Of a stretch of DNA of 64,000 nucleotides, positions 49,951-58,402 are shown one piece after another. Within the stretch, counting starts at the first letter, position 1, and each line of letters starts with the position of its first letter. The stretch comes from Streptomyces misionensis (lineage in GTDB: Bacteria > Actinomycetota > Actinomycetes > Streptomycetales > Streptomycetaceae). A program made the translations under genes and the position numbers. The notes below the pieces were generated by a model. It was not told where the DNA came from. It made no database searches and saw only the letters and a list, made by a program, of their open reading frames with translations. The stretch lies in assembly GCF_900104815.1 (NCBI RefSeq), contig NZ_FNTD01000004.1, positions 186,001 through 250,000 of the forward strand. The letters are read 5' to 3'.

Positions 49951-50801
49951 GGCCGGTAGCCGGTGGCCGTGACCCGCCCGTCCGGATCGTAGAAGCCCGT
50001 CGCGTCGACGGCGGCCTCCAGTTGCGTGAAGCCGGTCTCGCGTGCGGGGACCCAGCGGGTGAGCCCTTCCAGGTCCAGCAGGTGGCGGACGTCCGGGTCG
50101 GCGTAGGACATCGACAGCAGGAGTGTGGTCAGGAGTTCGGCGGGGCCGCCGGCGAGCGCGGGCCCGGCCGCGAGCACGCAGTGGTCGTAGGGGTCCGTGC
50201 GGGTGAGCACTCGTGTGCCGTCCGGCGGCAGGGTTCCGTCCTGGGTGAAGGCCAGATGGTTGGCGTCGATCATGCAGGCTGCCGTGGCCCGGCCGGCCAC
50301 CAGGGCGTGGGCGGCGTCCCGTTCGCCGCCGATGTGGTCGCCGTGCAGTCCGACGCCGGTGTCATGGCGTTCGACCCGCAGTCCGGTGTCGGCGCCGAGT
50401 CCCAGTTCGCCGAGGTGGTGCAGGGGGATGAGGGTGGCCTGGGGTGAGTCGAGGGCGCCCACCGCGATGTTCCGGCCCTTGAGGTCGGCGACGGTCTCGA
50501 TGGGTGCGTCGGCCCTGACCACGACGACCGAGGTGAGGTCCTGGTCGGTGTCGCGCATGACCAGCGGCCGGACGTCGGCGCCGGCCGCCCGGGCCAGTCG
50601 GCGGGTGCGCAGCCAGGCCAGCGGCGATTGCCAGGCCACGTCGATGCGGCCGCGTACCAGGTCCTCGGTCTGCCGCTCGTAGTGCGCGTAGAGCACGAAG
50701 TCGAAGGGGAGCCCCTGCCGCCGCAGCCAGGTACGGAAGCCGGACCAGATGGTCACCACTTTGGCGTCGTAGGCGACGGCCCCCAGCACCAGCGGGTTCA
50801 C
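49947..50801 (-). CDS. PhnD-like substrate-binding protein without signal peptide
   Basis: 284-residue protein of the type 2 periplasmic-binding fold, PhnD (phosphate/phosphite/phosphonate) branch: MNPLVLGAVAYDAKVVTIWS, FVLYAHYERQTEDLVRGRID, then ADLKGRNIAVGALDSPQATL, the phosphate-loop region of the family. It starts directly with the first strand and has no signal peptide or lipobox, and no ABC permease or ATPase lies near, so it must act in the cytosol as a binding or enzymatic protein. It overlaps the acyl-CoA dehydrogenase-like gene upstream and the diiron gene downstream by four bases each, so the three are co-translated. Confidence 0.83.
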   Translation of the reverse strand: MNPLVLGAVAYDAKVVTIWSGFRTWLRRQGLPFDFVLYAHYERQTEDLVRGRIDVAWQSPLAWLRTRRLARAAGADVRPLVMRDTDQDLTSVVVVRADAPIETVADLKGRNIAVGALDSPQATLIPLHHLGELGLGADTGLRVERHDTGVGLHGDHIGGERDAAHALVAGRATAACMIDANHLAFTQDGTLPPDGTRVLTRTDPYDHCVLAAGPALAGGPAELLTTLLLSMSYADPDVRHLLDLEGLTRWVPARETGFTQLEAAVDATGFYDPDGRVTATGYRP

Positions 50802-51958
50802 CGGGCCTCCTCGAACAGCGGCAGGCCGAGGCCGGCCCGTCCGCAGAAGTCGTACAACGCCTCGGTGGTCGGTGCCATCACGCGTGCCGCCAGCGCGTCA
50901 CGGAAGCGGCGTTCCACGCCCAGTTCGCGGCGGAAGGCACTGCCTCCGCACAGCCGCATGACACCGTCCGCCACCTCGGCGGTGGTCTCGGCCGCCAGGG
51001 CCTTGACCTGCAACACCCGCGATGTCGCGTCGGGGCGGCCGGTGTCGAGCGCGGCGAGGGTGTCGTCGAGGAAGGTGCGGGCGGCGTCGGCGCGCAGCCG
51101 CAGCAGGGCGTAGTCGCGGCGGGCGAGCGGCTGCTCGGCCAGAGTCTGCCGGAGGTGTTCCAGGCGTGTGGTGCGCAGGTGTTCGGCGGCCAGGGTCAGC
51201 AGCGCCTCGCTCACGCCGGTGCAGAAGGCGGCGCTCAGCACGAGGAAGCGGGGCAGCGCCAACTCCAGTGCGGTCGCCAGGCCTTGGCCGTCCGCGGCCA
51301 GTCGGGCCGTCTCCGGGACCCGTACGTCCTTGGCGCCGACCGGGCTGGAGGCGTTGCCGCGCAGCCCGAATCCGTCGTAGTCGCCGTGCACCTCCAGGCC
51401 CGCGCTGTCGCTGGGCACGAGCCAGAGGGTCATGGGGCCCGCGGCCCGGAGCGGCCGGCTCGACCAGACGTAGCTGTCGGCCTCTCCGGCCGAAGTGACC
51501 CAGGATTTGCGGGCGTTCAGGAGCACGTCGCCGCTGCCGTCCTGCGCGGCGGTGCCCACCGGCGCCCAGAAGTGACTGCGTGAGCCCTTCTCGGAGAAGG
51601 CCAGGGTGCTCAGATGCCGCCCCTCGGCGATCGCCCGCCGTACGGTTTCCGGGCCGTGGGCCTCGATGACGGACACGGCGGCGTAGTGCATGAGCAGCAC
51701 CATGGCGGTCGAGCCGCAGACGCCGGCCAGCCGCTCGACGACGCCGGCCGCCTGCCGCAGATCCGCACCGGACCCTCCGAACTCCGGGTCGCTGAGCAGG
51801 CCCAGGGCGCCCGCGGCGGCCAGGGCTCGTACGCCGTCCCGGGGGAAGGCTCCCGCCTGGTCGACTTGTTCGGCCAGCGGTTCGACGACGTCGCGGATCA
51901 CCGCGTCCAGACCTTGCACGGTGTCCGGTGTCTGCACGGAGTGGGCGGGCTGCGGCAT
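50798..51958 (-). CDS. acyl-CoA dehydrogenase-like flavoprotein
   Basis: 386-residue FAD/FMN protein of the acyl-CoA dehydrogenase superfamily: N-terminal helices (AAAGALGLLSDPEFGGSGAD), middle beta domain (HLSTLAFSEKGSRSHFWAP, VLLNARKSWVTSAGEADSYV) and C-terminal helical domain with RLCGGSAFRRELGVERRFRD. The usual catalytic Glu position cannot be fixed by eye. The SHFWAP stretch resembles desulfurisation-type monooxygenases (DszC/SfnC-like) and N-hydroxylases of this fold, so it may be a flavin-dependent monooxygenase rather than a beta-oxidation enzyme. First gene of the operon with the PhnD-like and diiron genes. Divergent from SMI1 copy B. Confidence 0.85.
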   Translation of the reverse strand: MPQPAHSVQTPDTVQGLDAVIRDVVEPLAEQVDQAGAFPRDGVRALAAAGALGLLSDPEFGGSGADLRQAAGVVERLAGVCGSTAMVLLMHYAAVSVIEAHGPETVRRAIAEGRHLSTLAFSEKGSRSHFWAPVGTAAQDGSGDVLLNARKSWVTSAGEADSYVWSSRPLRAAGPMTLWLVPSDSAGLEVHGDYDGFGLRGNASSPVGAKDVRVPETARLAADGQGLATALELALPRFLVLSAAFCTGVSEALLTLAAEHLRTTRLEHLRQTLAEQPLARRDYALLRLRADAARTFLDDTLAALDTGRPDATSRVLQVKALAAETTAEVADGVMRLCGGSAFRRELGVERRFRDALAARVMAPTTEALYDFCGRAGLGLPLFEEAR

Positions 51959-52058
51959 GGTGGCCCCTTCATGATCGGTGTGTTATGCCACTTTCCCACT
52001 CCAATGATCCGGTTTGAACGGAAGCGCGCCGTGCCGGTACGGAAAGGCGGTCCCGCCG

Positions 52059-52820
52059 ATGCCGTCTCCCGGTCTCCGGCACGGATATCGTCCTGGCATT
52101 ACACAAGCGTTCGATCTCGCGGCATCGCTCGCCGAAGGCGTCGAGGGCCGCAGTGGTGCGTGGGCCTTCATCCGGGGCTTCGCCGCTCACTGGACCGGCA
52201 CGGCGCTCGGGGGTGACGCCGGGTGGACGGAAGCCGACCTCGACGCCGCGGAGGAGCGGCTGGGTCTCAGGCTCCCCGTGGCGTTGCGCGAGGCGTACCT
52301 GCTGTTCGGGCGCCGACGGGAACTCACCAGCAACCACGACAGGCTGCTCGATCCGGCGGAGTTGTACGTCGACGAGGCGAAGGAGGCCCTGGTCGTCCGG
52401 CACGAGAACCAGGGGGCCGCGTCCTGGGGCATCCTTCTCGACAGCCTTCAGGACGACGATCCCGCGGTGTTCATCCGGCTCGACCTCGCCGACAAGAGCG
52501 CCGAGCGGTGGGTGGACTGGCTGGAGCGTCTTTCCCTGTGCTTCGTCGAGATCGTCCTGTCCGAGTCCCTGCACGCCGACGAAGAACTCTGCGATTTCCT
52601 CGACCTGTACGGCGACGAGGCCGAGGCGCTGGAGGCGAACTCCGTCCGGCTGCCGTTCCCGGAATACCCCACCGGCGATGAGGACGGGACCCGGTGGTTC
52701 CTGGCCCGGGACGTCCTGCTGCGGGTCGACGGCGGCGCCGCCCTGCTGGCCCGTGGCCGGACGGCGGACGATCTCGACCGCGTGCGCGACCTGATCCCGG
52801 GCGACTGGCTCAACGGCTGA
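52059..52820 (+). CDS. SMI1/KNR4 (SUKH) family protein, copy B
   Basis: 253-residue paralogue of the protein at 31216-31995. The shared core is clear: AWAFIRGFAAHWTGTALG against AWEFVRWFADQWTGRPM, LPVALREAYLLFGRR against LPAALREGYALVGRR, LYVDEAKEALVVRHENQ, AASWGI, and FVEIVLSESL. SUKH proteins serve as immunity or scaffold proteins. No toxin gene is adjacent; neighbours are the flavoprotein operon (divergent) and a secreted protease (convergent). Start at ATG 52059 is a guess; TTG 52014 is the longest possibility, and no good ribosome-binding site is seen. Confidence 0.8.
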   Translation: MPSPGLRHGYRPGITQAFDLAASLAEGVEGRSGAWAFIRGFAAHWTGTALGGDAGWTEADLDAAEERLGLRLPVALREAYLLFGRRRELTSNHDRLLDPAELYVDEAKEALVVRHENQGAASWGILLDSLQDDDPAVFIRLDLADKSAERWVDWLERLSLCFVEIVLSESLHADEELCDFLDLYGDEAEALEANSVRLPFPEYPTGDEDGTRWFLARDVLLRVDGGAALLARGRTADDLDRVRDLIPGDWLNG

Positions 52821-52979
52821 CGCCCGCCCCGGTCGGGTCCCGGCGCCGACGGCCCCGGCCGGTTCGTCGGCCGACGCCGGTGCCCCGGAACTTCCCCCCT
52901 CGGTGGGCACCGGCGCCGGCGCCGGCGCAGACGCCCGGTGGGACGTCCCGGCGGACGGTGGGCGGGAGGGGTCAGCCGC

Positions 52980-54338
52980 TCACACCCGCTGCCACAGCGC
53001 CGGTGTGTTCGGCGGCTCCCAGCCCGGCTGGGCCTGGTGGGTCTGGAGGCAGCGGTAGGTGGCACCGCCGTACGTCACCGTGTCGCCCGCCTGGTAGACG
53101 GTGCCCGCGGACCAGGTGCCGCCGGGATTGCCGGGGCCGCCCGGGTCTCCGGGGCCGGACGCGGCGGTCTTCAGGGTGAGGCCGTAGTTCTGGAGGATCG
53201 GGTTGATGGGCTGGAAGTAGGTCGTGCCGCCGCTCGTGCAGTCGCCCGAACCGCCCGAGGTGACGCCCTGCGCCTGGCTGCCGGAGATGAACGAGCCGCC
53301 CGAGTCGCCGGGTTCCGCGCACACCGAGGTGCGGGTGACGCCGGCGACGGTGCCCTCCTGGTACGTCACGCTGGTGTTGAGCTGCTGCACCGTGCCGCAG
53401 TGCCAGCCGGAAGTGGATCCGGAACGGCACACGGAGGAGCCCACCGTGGCCTGTACGGACCCGGCGACCTGCTGGCTGGAGCCGTTGACGTACGGCGTCG
53501 CCGTCCAGTTGGCGTTGGTGGCCACCCAGGCCATGTCGTTGCCGGGGAAGACCGACGCCTGGAACGTGCCCTGCGCGGTCCGGTCGGAACCGGTGGTGGT
53601 GCTGCCGGCGTGCCCGCAGTGGCCGGCCGTGGCGAAGCCCTGCTGGGTGCCCCGGGTCACCGGGAAGCCGATCGAGCAGCGGGCGCTGTTGTCGATGTAG
53701 TAGGCGTCGCCGCCCCGCAGGTCGGCGAGCGGGCGGGGCCGTTCGGCGGACTTCACGATCCGGGCGAGGGAGGCGTCGACGCCGGCCGCGGCGAGCAGGG
53801 AGCGGGCGGCGGCCGGCCGTATCGCCTCCACCACCAGCGCGTTGGTGCGTACGTCGACGTACCAGACCGGAGTGCCGGTGGTGCCGTGGTGCGCGGCGGC
53901 CCGGTCCACGCGTGCCTTGGCCGCGTCCAGCGCGGCCAGGGAGTGGTGCACCACGACCGCGTCGGCGCCCCGCGCCCGGATGGCTCGCGCGTCGGCCGCA
54001 TCCGTCGTGGCGACGGTCAGGGTGTCCGAGAGGGTGCCGCTCACCCAGGCGCCCGCGAAGTGCGCGCCCACGGCGGCGCGCAGCCGGCCCGCGGTGGCGC
54101 CCGCCTCGGCCTCGTTGGCCAGCCGGCGGTCCGCCTGCCGCTGGTTCAGGCCGAGATCGCGTCGCAGCGCGGCGAGGAGGCCGGGCGGCGCCGCCGCGGT
54201 GCGGAGGCTGTCGGCCGCCGTCGGCGGGGCGGCGGGAAGGGAGGGCTGGGCGCTCGCGGAGCCGCTGAGCCCGGCCGCGAGCAGGGCACCCGCCGCCGCG
54301 ACGGCGGCGCACGCGGCCCTGAGGTGTCGTTGGAGCAT
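52980..54338 (-). CDS. streptogrisin-type serine protease with chitin-binding module
   Basis: 452-residue secreted chymotrypsin-fold (S1E) protease of the streptogrisin C/alpha-lytic type. Signal peptide to about residue 30, a long pro-region (to about 200, two alpha-lytic pro-domain repeats), then the protease with the triad His in FATAGHCGH, Asp in PGNDMAWV and Ser in AEPGDSGGSF. A Gly/Pro linker leads to a C-terminal CBM5/12 module (TWSAGTVYQAGDTVTYGGAT ... QAQPGWEPPNTPALW), as in streptogrisin C. It should mature outside the cell and bind chitin or another insoluble polymer. ATG 54338 with GAGGAGA. Confidence 0.95.
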   Translation of the reverse strand: MLQRHLRAACAAVAAAGALLAAGLSGSASAQPSLPAAPPTAADSLRTAAAPPGLLAALRRDLGLNQRQADRRLANEAEAGATAGRLRAAVGAHFAGAWVSGTLSDTLTVATTDAADARAIRARGADAVVVHHSLAALDAAKARVDRAAAHHGTTGTPVWYVDVRTNALVVEAIRPAAARSLLAAAGVDASLARIVKSAERPRPLADLRGGDAYYIDNSARCSIGFPVTRGTQQGFATAGHCGHAGSTTTGSDRTAQGTFQASVFPGNDMAWVATNANWTATPYVNGSSQQVAGSVQATVGSSVCRSGSTSGWHCGTVQQLNTSVTYQEGTVAGVTRTSVCAEPGDSGGSFISGSQAQGVTSGGSGDCTSGGTTYFQPINPILQNYGLTLKTAASGPGDPGGPGNPGGTWSAGTVYQAGDTVTYGGATYRCLQTHQAQPGWEPPNTPALWQRV

Positions 54339-54406
54339 GGGGAGATCTCCTCGGATTCGGTGGGGTGCCGAAACCGTAGGGACGAGCCGCCCCGGCCCGT
54401 AAGACG

Positions 54407-55432
54407 TCAACCGACCCCCTGCCCGCGCGATATGGAACCCGTACCGGGTGCCGTCGCGTGCGCGGGCCGGGGTGCGGCCTCGGGTGCCGGGCGCTGCTGC
54501 GCGAGCCAGCGCGCGTAGCTGTCGCTGCGCGCCGCGGCGCCCGCGTGCGCCTCGCGGGCCTGGGCGAGCACCGTGGCCGCGGTGTCCGGTCGCTGTCCGG
54601 CCGGGTGCCAGCCCAGCAGGTGCCGCCACATCAGGGGCGTGCCGGCGAGCGGACGGATGGCGAGTCCGGGCGTCGGCGGAAAGGTGGCCCGGCACAGGCC
54701 CACCGCCCGGCCCACCTGCACCAGGTGCACACAGGACGCGGTGTCCGTCTCGTACATGCGCCGGGGAGCGAAGCCGGCCCGGGCGCAGGCCGCGGTGAAG
54801 CAGTCCGCGAAACAGCCGTCGCCGGGAACGCAGGCCCACTCCTCGTCCGCGAGCGCGGCCAGGCCGATCTCCCGTCCGCGGGCCAGCCGGTGGCCGTCGG
54901 CGAGCATCACGAAGACCGGGTCGACGGCGATCTCCTCCCAGACGAGGTGGGGGGATTCGGGCGGCGGGGTCGAGCCGCAGGTGCCGGCCAGCGCGAAGTC
55001 CAGGCGCCCCTCGGTCAGCATCTCCGCGAGCTCGCGCTCGGACCAGGAGGCACAGGTGGTCACGGTGGTGCCGGGCGCGGCGTCGGCCAGCCGGTCCACC
55101 AGCGCGCCCAGTAGCGGCCCGTGCGTCCCGCCGAGCCGCAGCCGCTCCCCCTCCTCCCCCCGGGTCCGGGCGAACCGGGCGGCCTCCCGCTGGAGTTCGC
55201 TCACCGCGGGCAGCACGATGCGGGTGCGTTCCAGGACCAGTTCGCCGAGGGCCGTGGTCCGTACGCCGTGCCGGCCGCGCTCGAACAGGGCGCCGCCCAG
55301 CGCCCGTTCGATGCGTCTCAGCTGGGCGCTGAGGGCGGGCTGTGCGAGCCCGAGCGCCGTGGCCGCCCTGGTCAGGCTGCCCGCGTCCGCGATGGCCCGA
55401 ATGGTCTTCAGATGCCGCAACTCCAGCTCCAT
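54407..55432 (-). CDS. LysR family transcriptional regulator
   Basis: 341-residue regulator with the LysR winged HTH at the N-terminus (MELELRHLKTIRAIADAGSL, AALGLAQPALSAQLRRIERA) and a two-lobed periplasmic-binding-like sensor domain (LGGTHGPLLGALVDRLADAA, DFALAGTCGSTPP). A Pro/Ala-rich tail of 20 residues follows. It lies upstream of the protease gene on the same strand (68-base gap) and divergent from the AraC gene 105 bases away, so its target may be either the protease or the AraC-dioxygenase pair. Confidence 0.92.
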   Translation of the reverse strand: MELELRHLKTIRAIADAGSLTRAATALGLAQPALSAQLRRIERALGGALFERGRHGVRTTALGELVLERTRIVLPAVSELQREAARFARTRGEEGERLRLGGTHGPLLGALVDRLADAAPGTTVTTCASWSERELAEMLTEGRLDFALAGTCGSTPPPESPHLVWEEIAVDPVFVMLADGHRLARGREIGLAALADEEWACVPGDGCFADCFTAACARAGFAPRRMYETDTASCVHLVQVGRAVGLCRATFPPTPGLAIRPLAGTPLMWRHLLGWHPAGQRPDTAATVLAQAREAHAGAAARSDSYARWLAQQRPAPEAAPRPAHATAPGTGSISRGQGVG

Positions 55433-55537
55433 GAAGGGAGCTTGCGGTGCGGGAGGGCGAGGGGCAAGAGGTTGGTCCAGACCAGAGCGGGAACGGATGT
55501 GCCGACCCGACCGGTGCCCGAGAAAGGAGTGCGACCG

Positions 55538-56473
55538 ATGCGCAGCACCACGGTCCTACCGGGAGTTCCCAGCCTGCCCTCCTGCCCGGGGGATGTGCCG
55601 CTGCACCGGCTGGAGGTGGCCGGGCCCGGCGCCCCGCCCTTCGCGGCGGGCTCCTTCGAGGAGGTGGGTCCGCTGTCCCGGTGGGACCGGCCGCACCGGC
55701 ACACCTTCTACGAGATCGTCCACGTCCGCGCCGGTTCGGGCACCCATGTGGTCGATCTCGCCCGGTGGCCGGTGTGCCCCCCGCAGCTGACCGTGATCCT
55801 GCCCGGCCAGGTGCACCACTGGGAGGGCGGCCGGGGCCCCGAGGGGTCGCTCGTGCTGTTCACCGACGACTTCCTGGTGGACCATCCCGGCGACCGCGCG
55901 GTGCTGCGGGAACTCGGCTCCCGGTGGTTCGCGCTGGACACCGAGCACGACCGGTCGGTCCGGTCCCTGATCGGCGAACTGGCCGCGGAGTACCGGCAGC
56001 GGGCCCCGGGGCACGAGAGCGTCCTGCGGTCCCTGCTCCATGTGCTCGTCGTGCGCGCCGCCCGGCTCCCGGTCCACGACGGCCACCGGACCGGGCCGGG
56101 CGCCCGGGGCCGTACGGCCGCCGTGGCCGAGGCGTTCGCGCGGCTGATCGGCCACTCGGAGGCGGCGGGCTGGACGGTGCAGGAGTGCGCCGACCGGCTG
56201 GGCGTCACGCCCGGGTACCTCACCCAGGCGGTGCGGGCCGCGACCGGCCGCCCGCCCGGACGGCTGCTCATCGAGGCACGCGTGTACCTGGCCCAGCAAC
56301 TGCTCGCCCACACCCAGCTGTCGGTGCGGCAGGTAGCCGCCCGCACCGGATTCGCCGACCCCGCCTACTTCGGCCGGTTCTTCCGGCGCGAGACCGGTGT
56401 CAGTCCCGGGGCCTTCCGAAAACACCACAGCCGCCACCATCCGTCCCTCGAAGCCCCGCCCGCGTCCGCCTAG
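55538..56473 (+). CDS. AraC family transcriptional regulator
   Basis: 311-residue activator. The N-terminal cupin-like arm (WDRPHRHTFYEIVHVRAGSG, LTVILPGQVHHWEG) senses a ligand; the C-terminal double HTH reads GWTVQECADRLGVTPGYLTQ and LSVRQVAARTGFADPAYFGR with the conserved FFRRETGVSPGAFR. ATG 55538 with AAGGAG. It ends 35 bases before the intradiol dioxygenase gene and is the obvious candidate for its control, probably responding to an aromatic compound. Confidence 0.93.
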   Translation: MRSTTVLPGVPSLPSCPGDVPLHRLEVAGPGAPPFAAGSFEEVGPLSRWDRPHRHTFYEIVHVRAGSGTHVVDLARWPVCPPQLTVILPGQVHHWEGGRGPEGSLVLFTDDFLVDHPGDRAVLRELGSRWFALDTEHDRSVRSLIGELAAEYRQRAPGHESVLRSLLHVLVVRAARLPVHDGHRTGPGARGRTAAVAEAFARLIGHSEAAGWTVQECADRLGVTPGYLTQAVRAATGRPPGRLLIEARVYLAQQLLAHTQLSVRQVAARTGFADPAYFGRFFRRETGVSPGAFRKHHSRHHPSLEAPPASA

Positions 56474-56507
56474 TTTCATTGCCCGCCACCCCCCACAAGG
56501 AGGAGAC

Positions 56508-57362
56508 ATGGACGGATCAGCCACGCACGGCGCGGGCACGAACGAACCCGGCGCCGACCGCGAACCGGGATCTCCCCGGCTCGTCCACCGCAAGACGGTG
56601 CTGCGCGCGGCGCTCGCGGCCGCCGCCGCGATACCCGTCGCCCTGGCCGGCGGACCGGCCCTCGCCCGCGCCGCGGCGGCCGGCGGCAGTGCTCCGCAAC
56701 TCACCCCGTCCTGCGACGACGGCGACGACCCGACCCCGGAGCAGATCGAAGGCCCCTACTTCAAGCCGAACTCGCCGCAGCGCACCAGCCTGTCGGAGCC
56801 CGGTCTGCCCGGCACCCCGCTCACCGTGACCGGCTATGTCTTCGGCCGCGCCTGCCTCCCGCTGAGCGGTGTCCTGCTGGACTTCTGGCAGGCCGACGAC
56901 AACGGCGCCTACGACAACACCGGGTTCCGGCTGCGCGGGCACCAGTTCACCGACTCCCGCGGCGCGTTCACGCTCACCACCATCGTGCCGGGCCTCTACC
57001 CGGGACGCACCCGCCACCTGCACGTCAAGCTCCAGGCGCCGGGGCGGCCGGTCCTGACGACCCAGCTGTACTTCCCGAACGAGCCGCGCAACAACACCGA
57101 CACGATCTTCGATCCGCGGCTGCTGATGACCGTGCGCGACGCGGGCGGCGGCCGGGAGGCGGCGTTCGACTTCGTCCTCGACGTCCCGCAGGACCCGGGT
57201 CCCGGCCCCACTCCGCCGGACGGGACCTGGGCCGTGGGCGTCGGCTACCGGGCCGGGGACCGGGTCACGTACGCCGGCCGCGCCTACGTCTGCCTCCAGC
57301 CGCACACGGCCCAGCCGGGCTGGGAACCGCCGAAGGTTCCGGCGCTGTGGCGCGCCGAGTGA
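56508..57362 (+). CDS. secreted intradiol ring-cleavage dioxygenase with CBM5/12
   Basis: 284-residue exported enzyme. After a basic N-terminal region comes a Tat-like or Sec signal (HRKTVLRAALAAAAAIPVAL), then the intradiol dioxygenase domain (about 75-220): EGPYFKPNSPQRT with the first iron Tyr, GVLLDFWQADDNGAYDNTGF with the second, and GRTRHLHVKL with the two His ligands. A Pro/Gly linker leads to a CBM5/12 module (TWAVGVGYRAGDRVTYAGRA ... TAQPGWEPPKVPALW). Fusions of this type are known from Streptomyces sp. SirexAA-E, where a secreted catechol-cleaving dioxygenase carries a lignin-binding CBM5/12. It should cleave catechols outside the cell. ATG 56508 with AAGGAGGA. Confidence 0.93.
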   Translation: MDGSATHGAGTNEPGADREPGSPRLVHRKTVLRAALAAAAAIPVALAGGPALARAAAAGGSAPQLTPSCDDGDDPTPEQIEGPYFKPNSPQRTSLSEPGLPGTPLTVTGYVFGRACLPLSGVLLDFWQADDNGAYDNTGFRLRGHQFTDSRGAFTLTTIVPGLYPGRTRHLHVKLQAPGRPVLTTQLYFPNEPRNNTDTIFDPRLLMTVRDAGGGREAAFDFVLDVPQDPGPGPTPPDGTWAVGVGYRAGDRVTYAGRAYVCLQPHTAQPGWEPPKVPALWRAE

Positions 57363-57612
57363 CGGGTCGGCCCGGCGTCCGCCGTCCCGGCGGCGCGTAG
57401 TCCGAACGGCGCGGATCGCTCCCGCAACGGTGGAGCGGTCCGCGTCGTCCGTCTGCGGGGCCCAGGCCGCGGGGAGGGGACGGGACCGCACCCGCCCGGA
57501 CGTCGCGACCCGCTTGTGCGGGGCTCCGCCCGCGCTGCCCGGCGCGGTCGTCGCCGTGTCACGGGCGCGCATCACGCTCCCCGTAGGGCGGAGCGCCTGC
57601 CATGATCCCGTC

Positions 57613-58095
57613 ATGCGCACACGGATCACCCCGGCCGGAACGGCCGACCTGCACCAGGTTCTCGCCGATCACCACCGGTACTGGGGAGAACGCGACCTGC
57701 GGTCCCTGCACCTGACGGCGCTGGTGCAGGAGTTCGGCGAGACCTGTCTGGTGGCCCGCGCCGAGGACGGCATCCACGGGTACGTCATCGGGTTCGTCAC
57801 GCCGGCCCGCACCGGGTACGTGCACCTGATCGCCACACGGGACGACGCCCGCGGCACCGGTCTCGGGCGCCGCCTGTACACGGCGTTCGCCGAGGCCGCG
57901 CAGCGCGACGGCGCCGTGCGTCTGAAGGCGATCACATCGCCCGGGAACACCGGCTCGATCGCGTTCCACCGCCGCCTCGGGTTCGAGGCGAGGACCGTCG
58001 ACGACTACAACGGCCCCGGCCGGGCGATGGTCGTCTTCGGCCGCCCCCTCCCGCTCGAAGGCCGGGGCGCCTGCGCGGGCACGCCGGGGGGCTGA
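57613..58095 (+). CDS. GNAT family N-acetyltransferase
   Basis: 160-residue acetyl-CoA-dependent acetyltransferase. The acetyl-CoA-binding motif A is VHLIATRDDARGTGLGRRLY with the RGTGLG pyrophosphate loop; motif B is the NTGSIAFHRRLGFEARTVDD segment. The acceptor is unknown. ATG 57613. It is an isolated gene after a 250-base gap and before the SpoIIE-type phosphatase. Confidence 0.92.
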   Translation: MRTRITPAGTADLHQVLADHHRYWGERDLRSLHLTALVQEFGETCLVARAEDGIHGYVIGFVTPARTGYVHLIATRDDARGTGLGRRLYTAFAEAAQRDGAVRLKAITSPGNTGSIAFHRRLGFEARTVDDYNGPGRAMVVFGRPLPLEGRGACAGTPGG

Positions 58096-58402
58096 CACGG
58101 CACCGTCTTCCTCTCGCACACGCGGCGGGCGCGACCGCGGCGGAACCGCCGGATGGGTTGTCCGGACGGGCAGGGGGAAGTCGGGCGGGATGAACGTACG
58201 CACGTGGTCCGCGCCGATCCCGATGACGACGACGTCGATGACGCCGCCGCCCGGCCGCGTGGGCGCGCCGCAGCCCTTGGGGTGGATCTCCAGGGACTCG
58301 TCGCCCGGCCGGTAGGGCGGGCCGCGGGTGCGGGAACAGTCATTCCGGGGCCGTCCGGGCGGGCGGCCGCGCACACGGGGATCGAAGAGGGAGAACAGGA
58401 CC
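58096..58402. other. non-coding stretch before the SpoIIE phosphatase gene
   Basis: About 307 bases. The minus strand carries a protein-like run around 58190-58325 (contains GGGVIDVVVIGIGADHVRTF) without start or ribosome-binding site, possibly a gene remnant. No promoter could be assigned. Confidence 0.35.

Noticed and set aside
52980-54839. Protease start far upstream at 54839
   Set aside because: The extension would run antifamily sequence through the LysR gene; ATG 54338 has GAGGAGA and a proper signal peptide.
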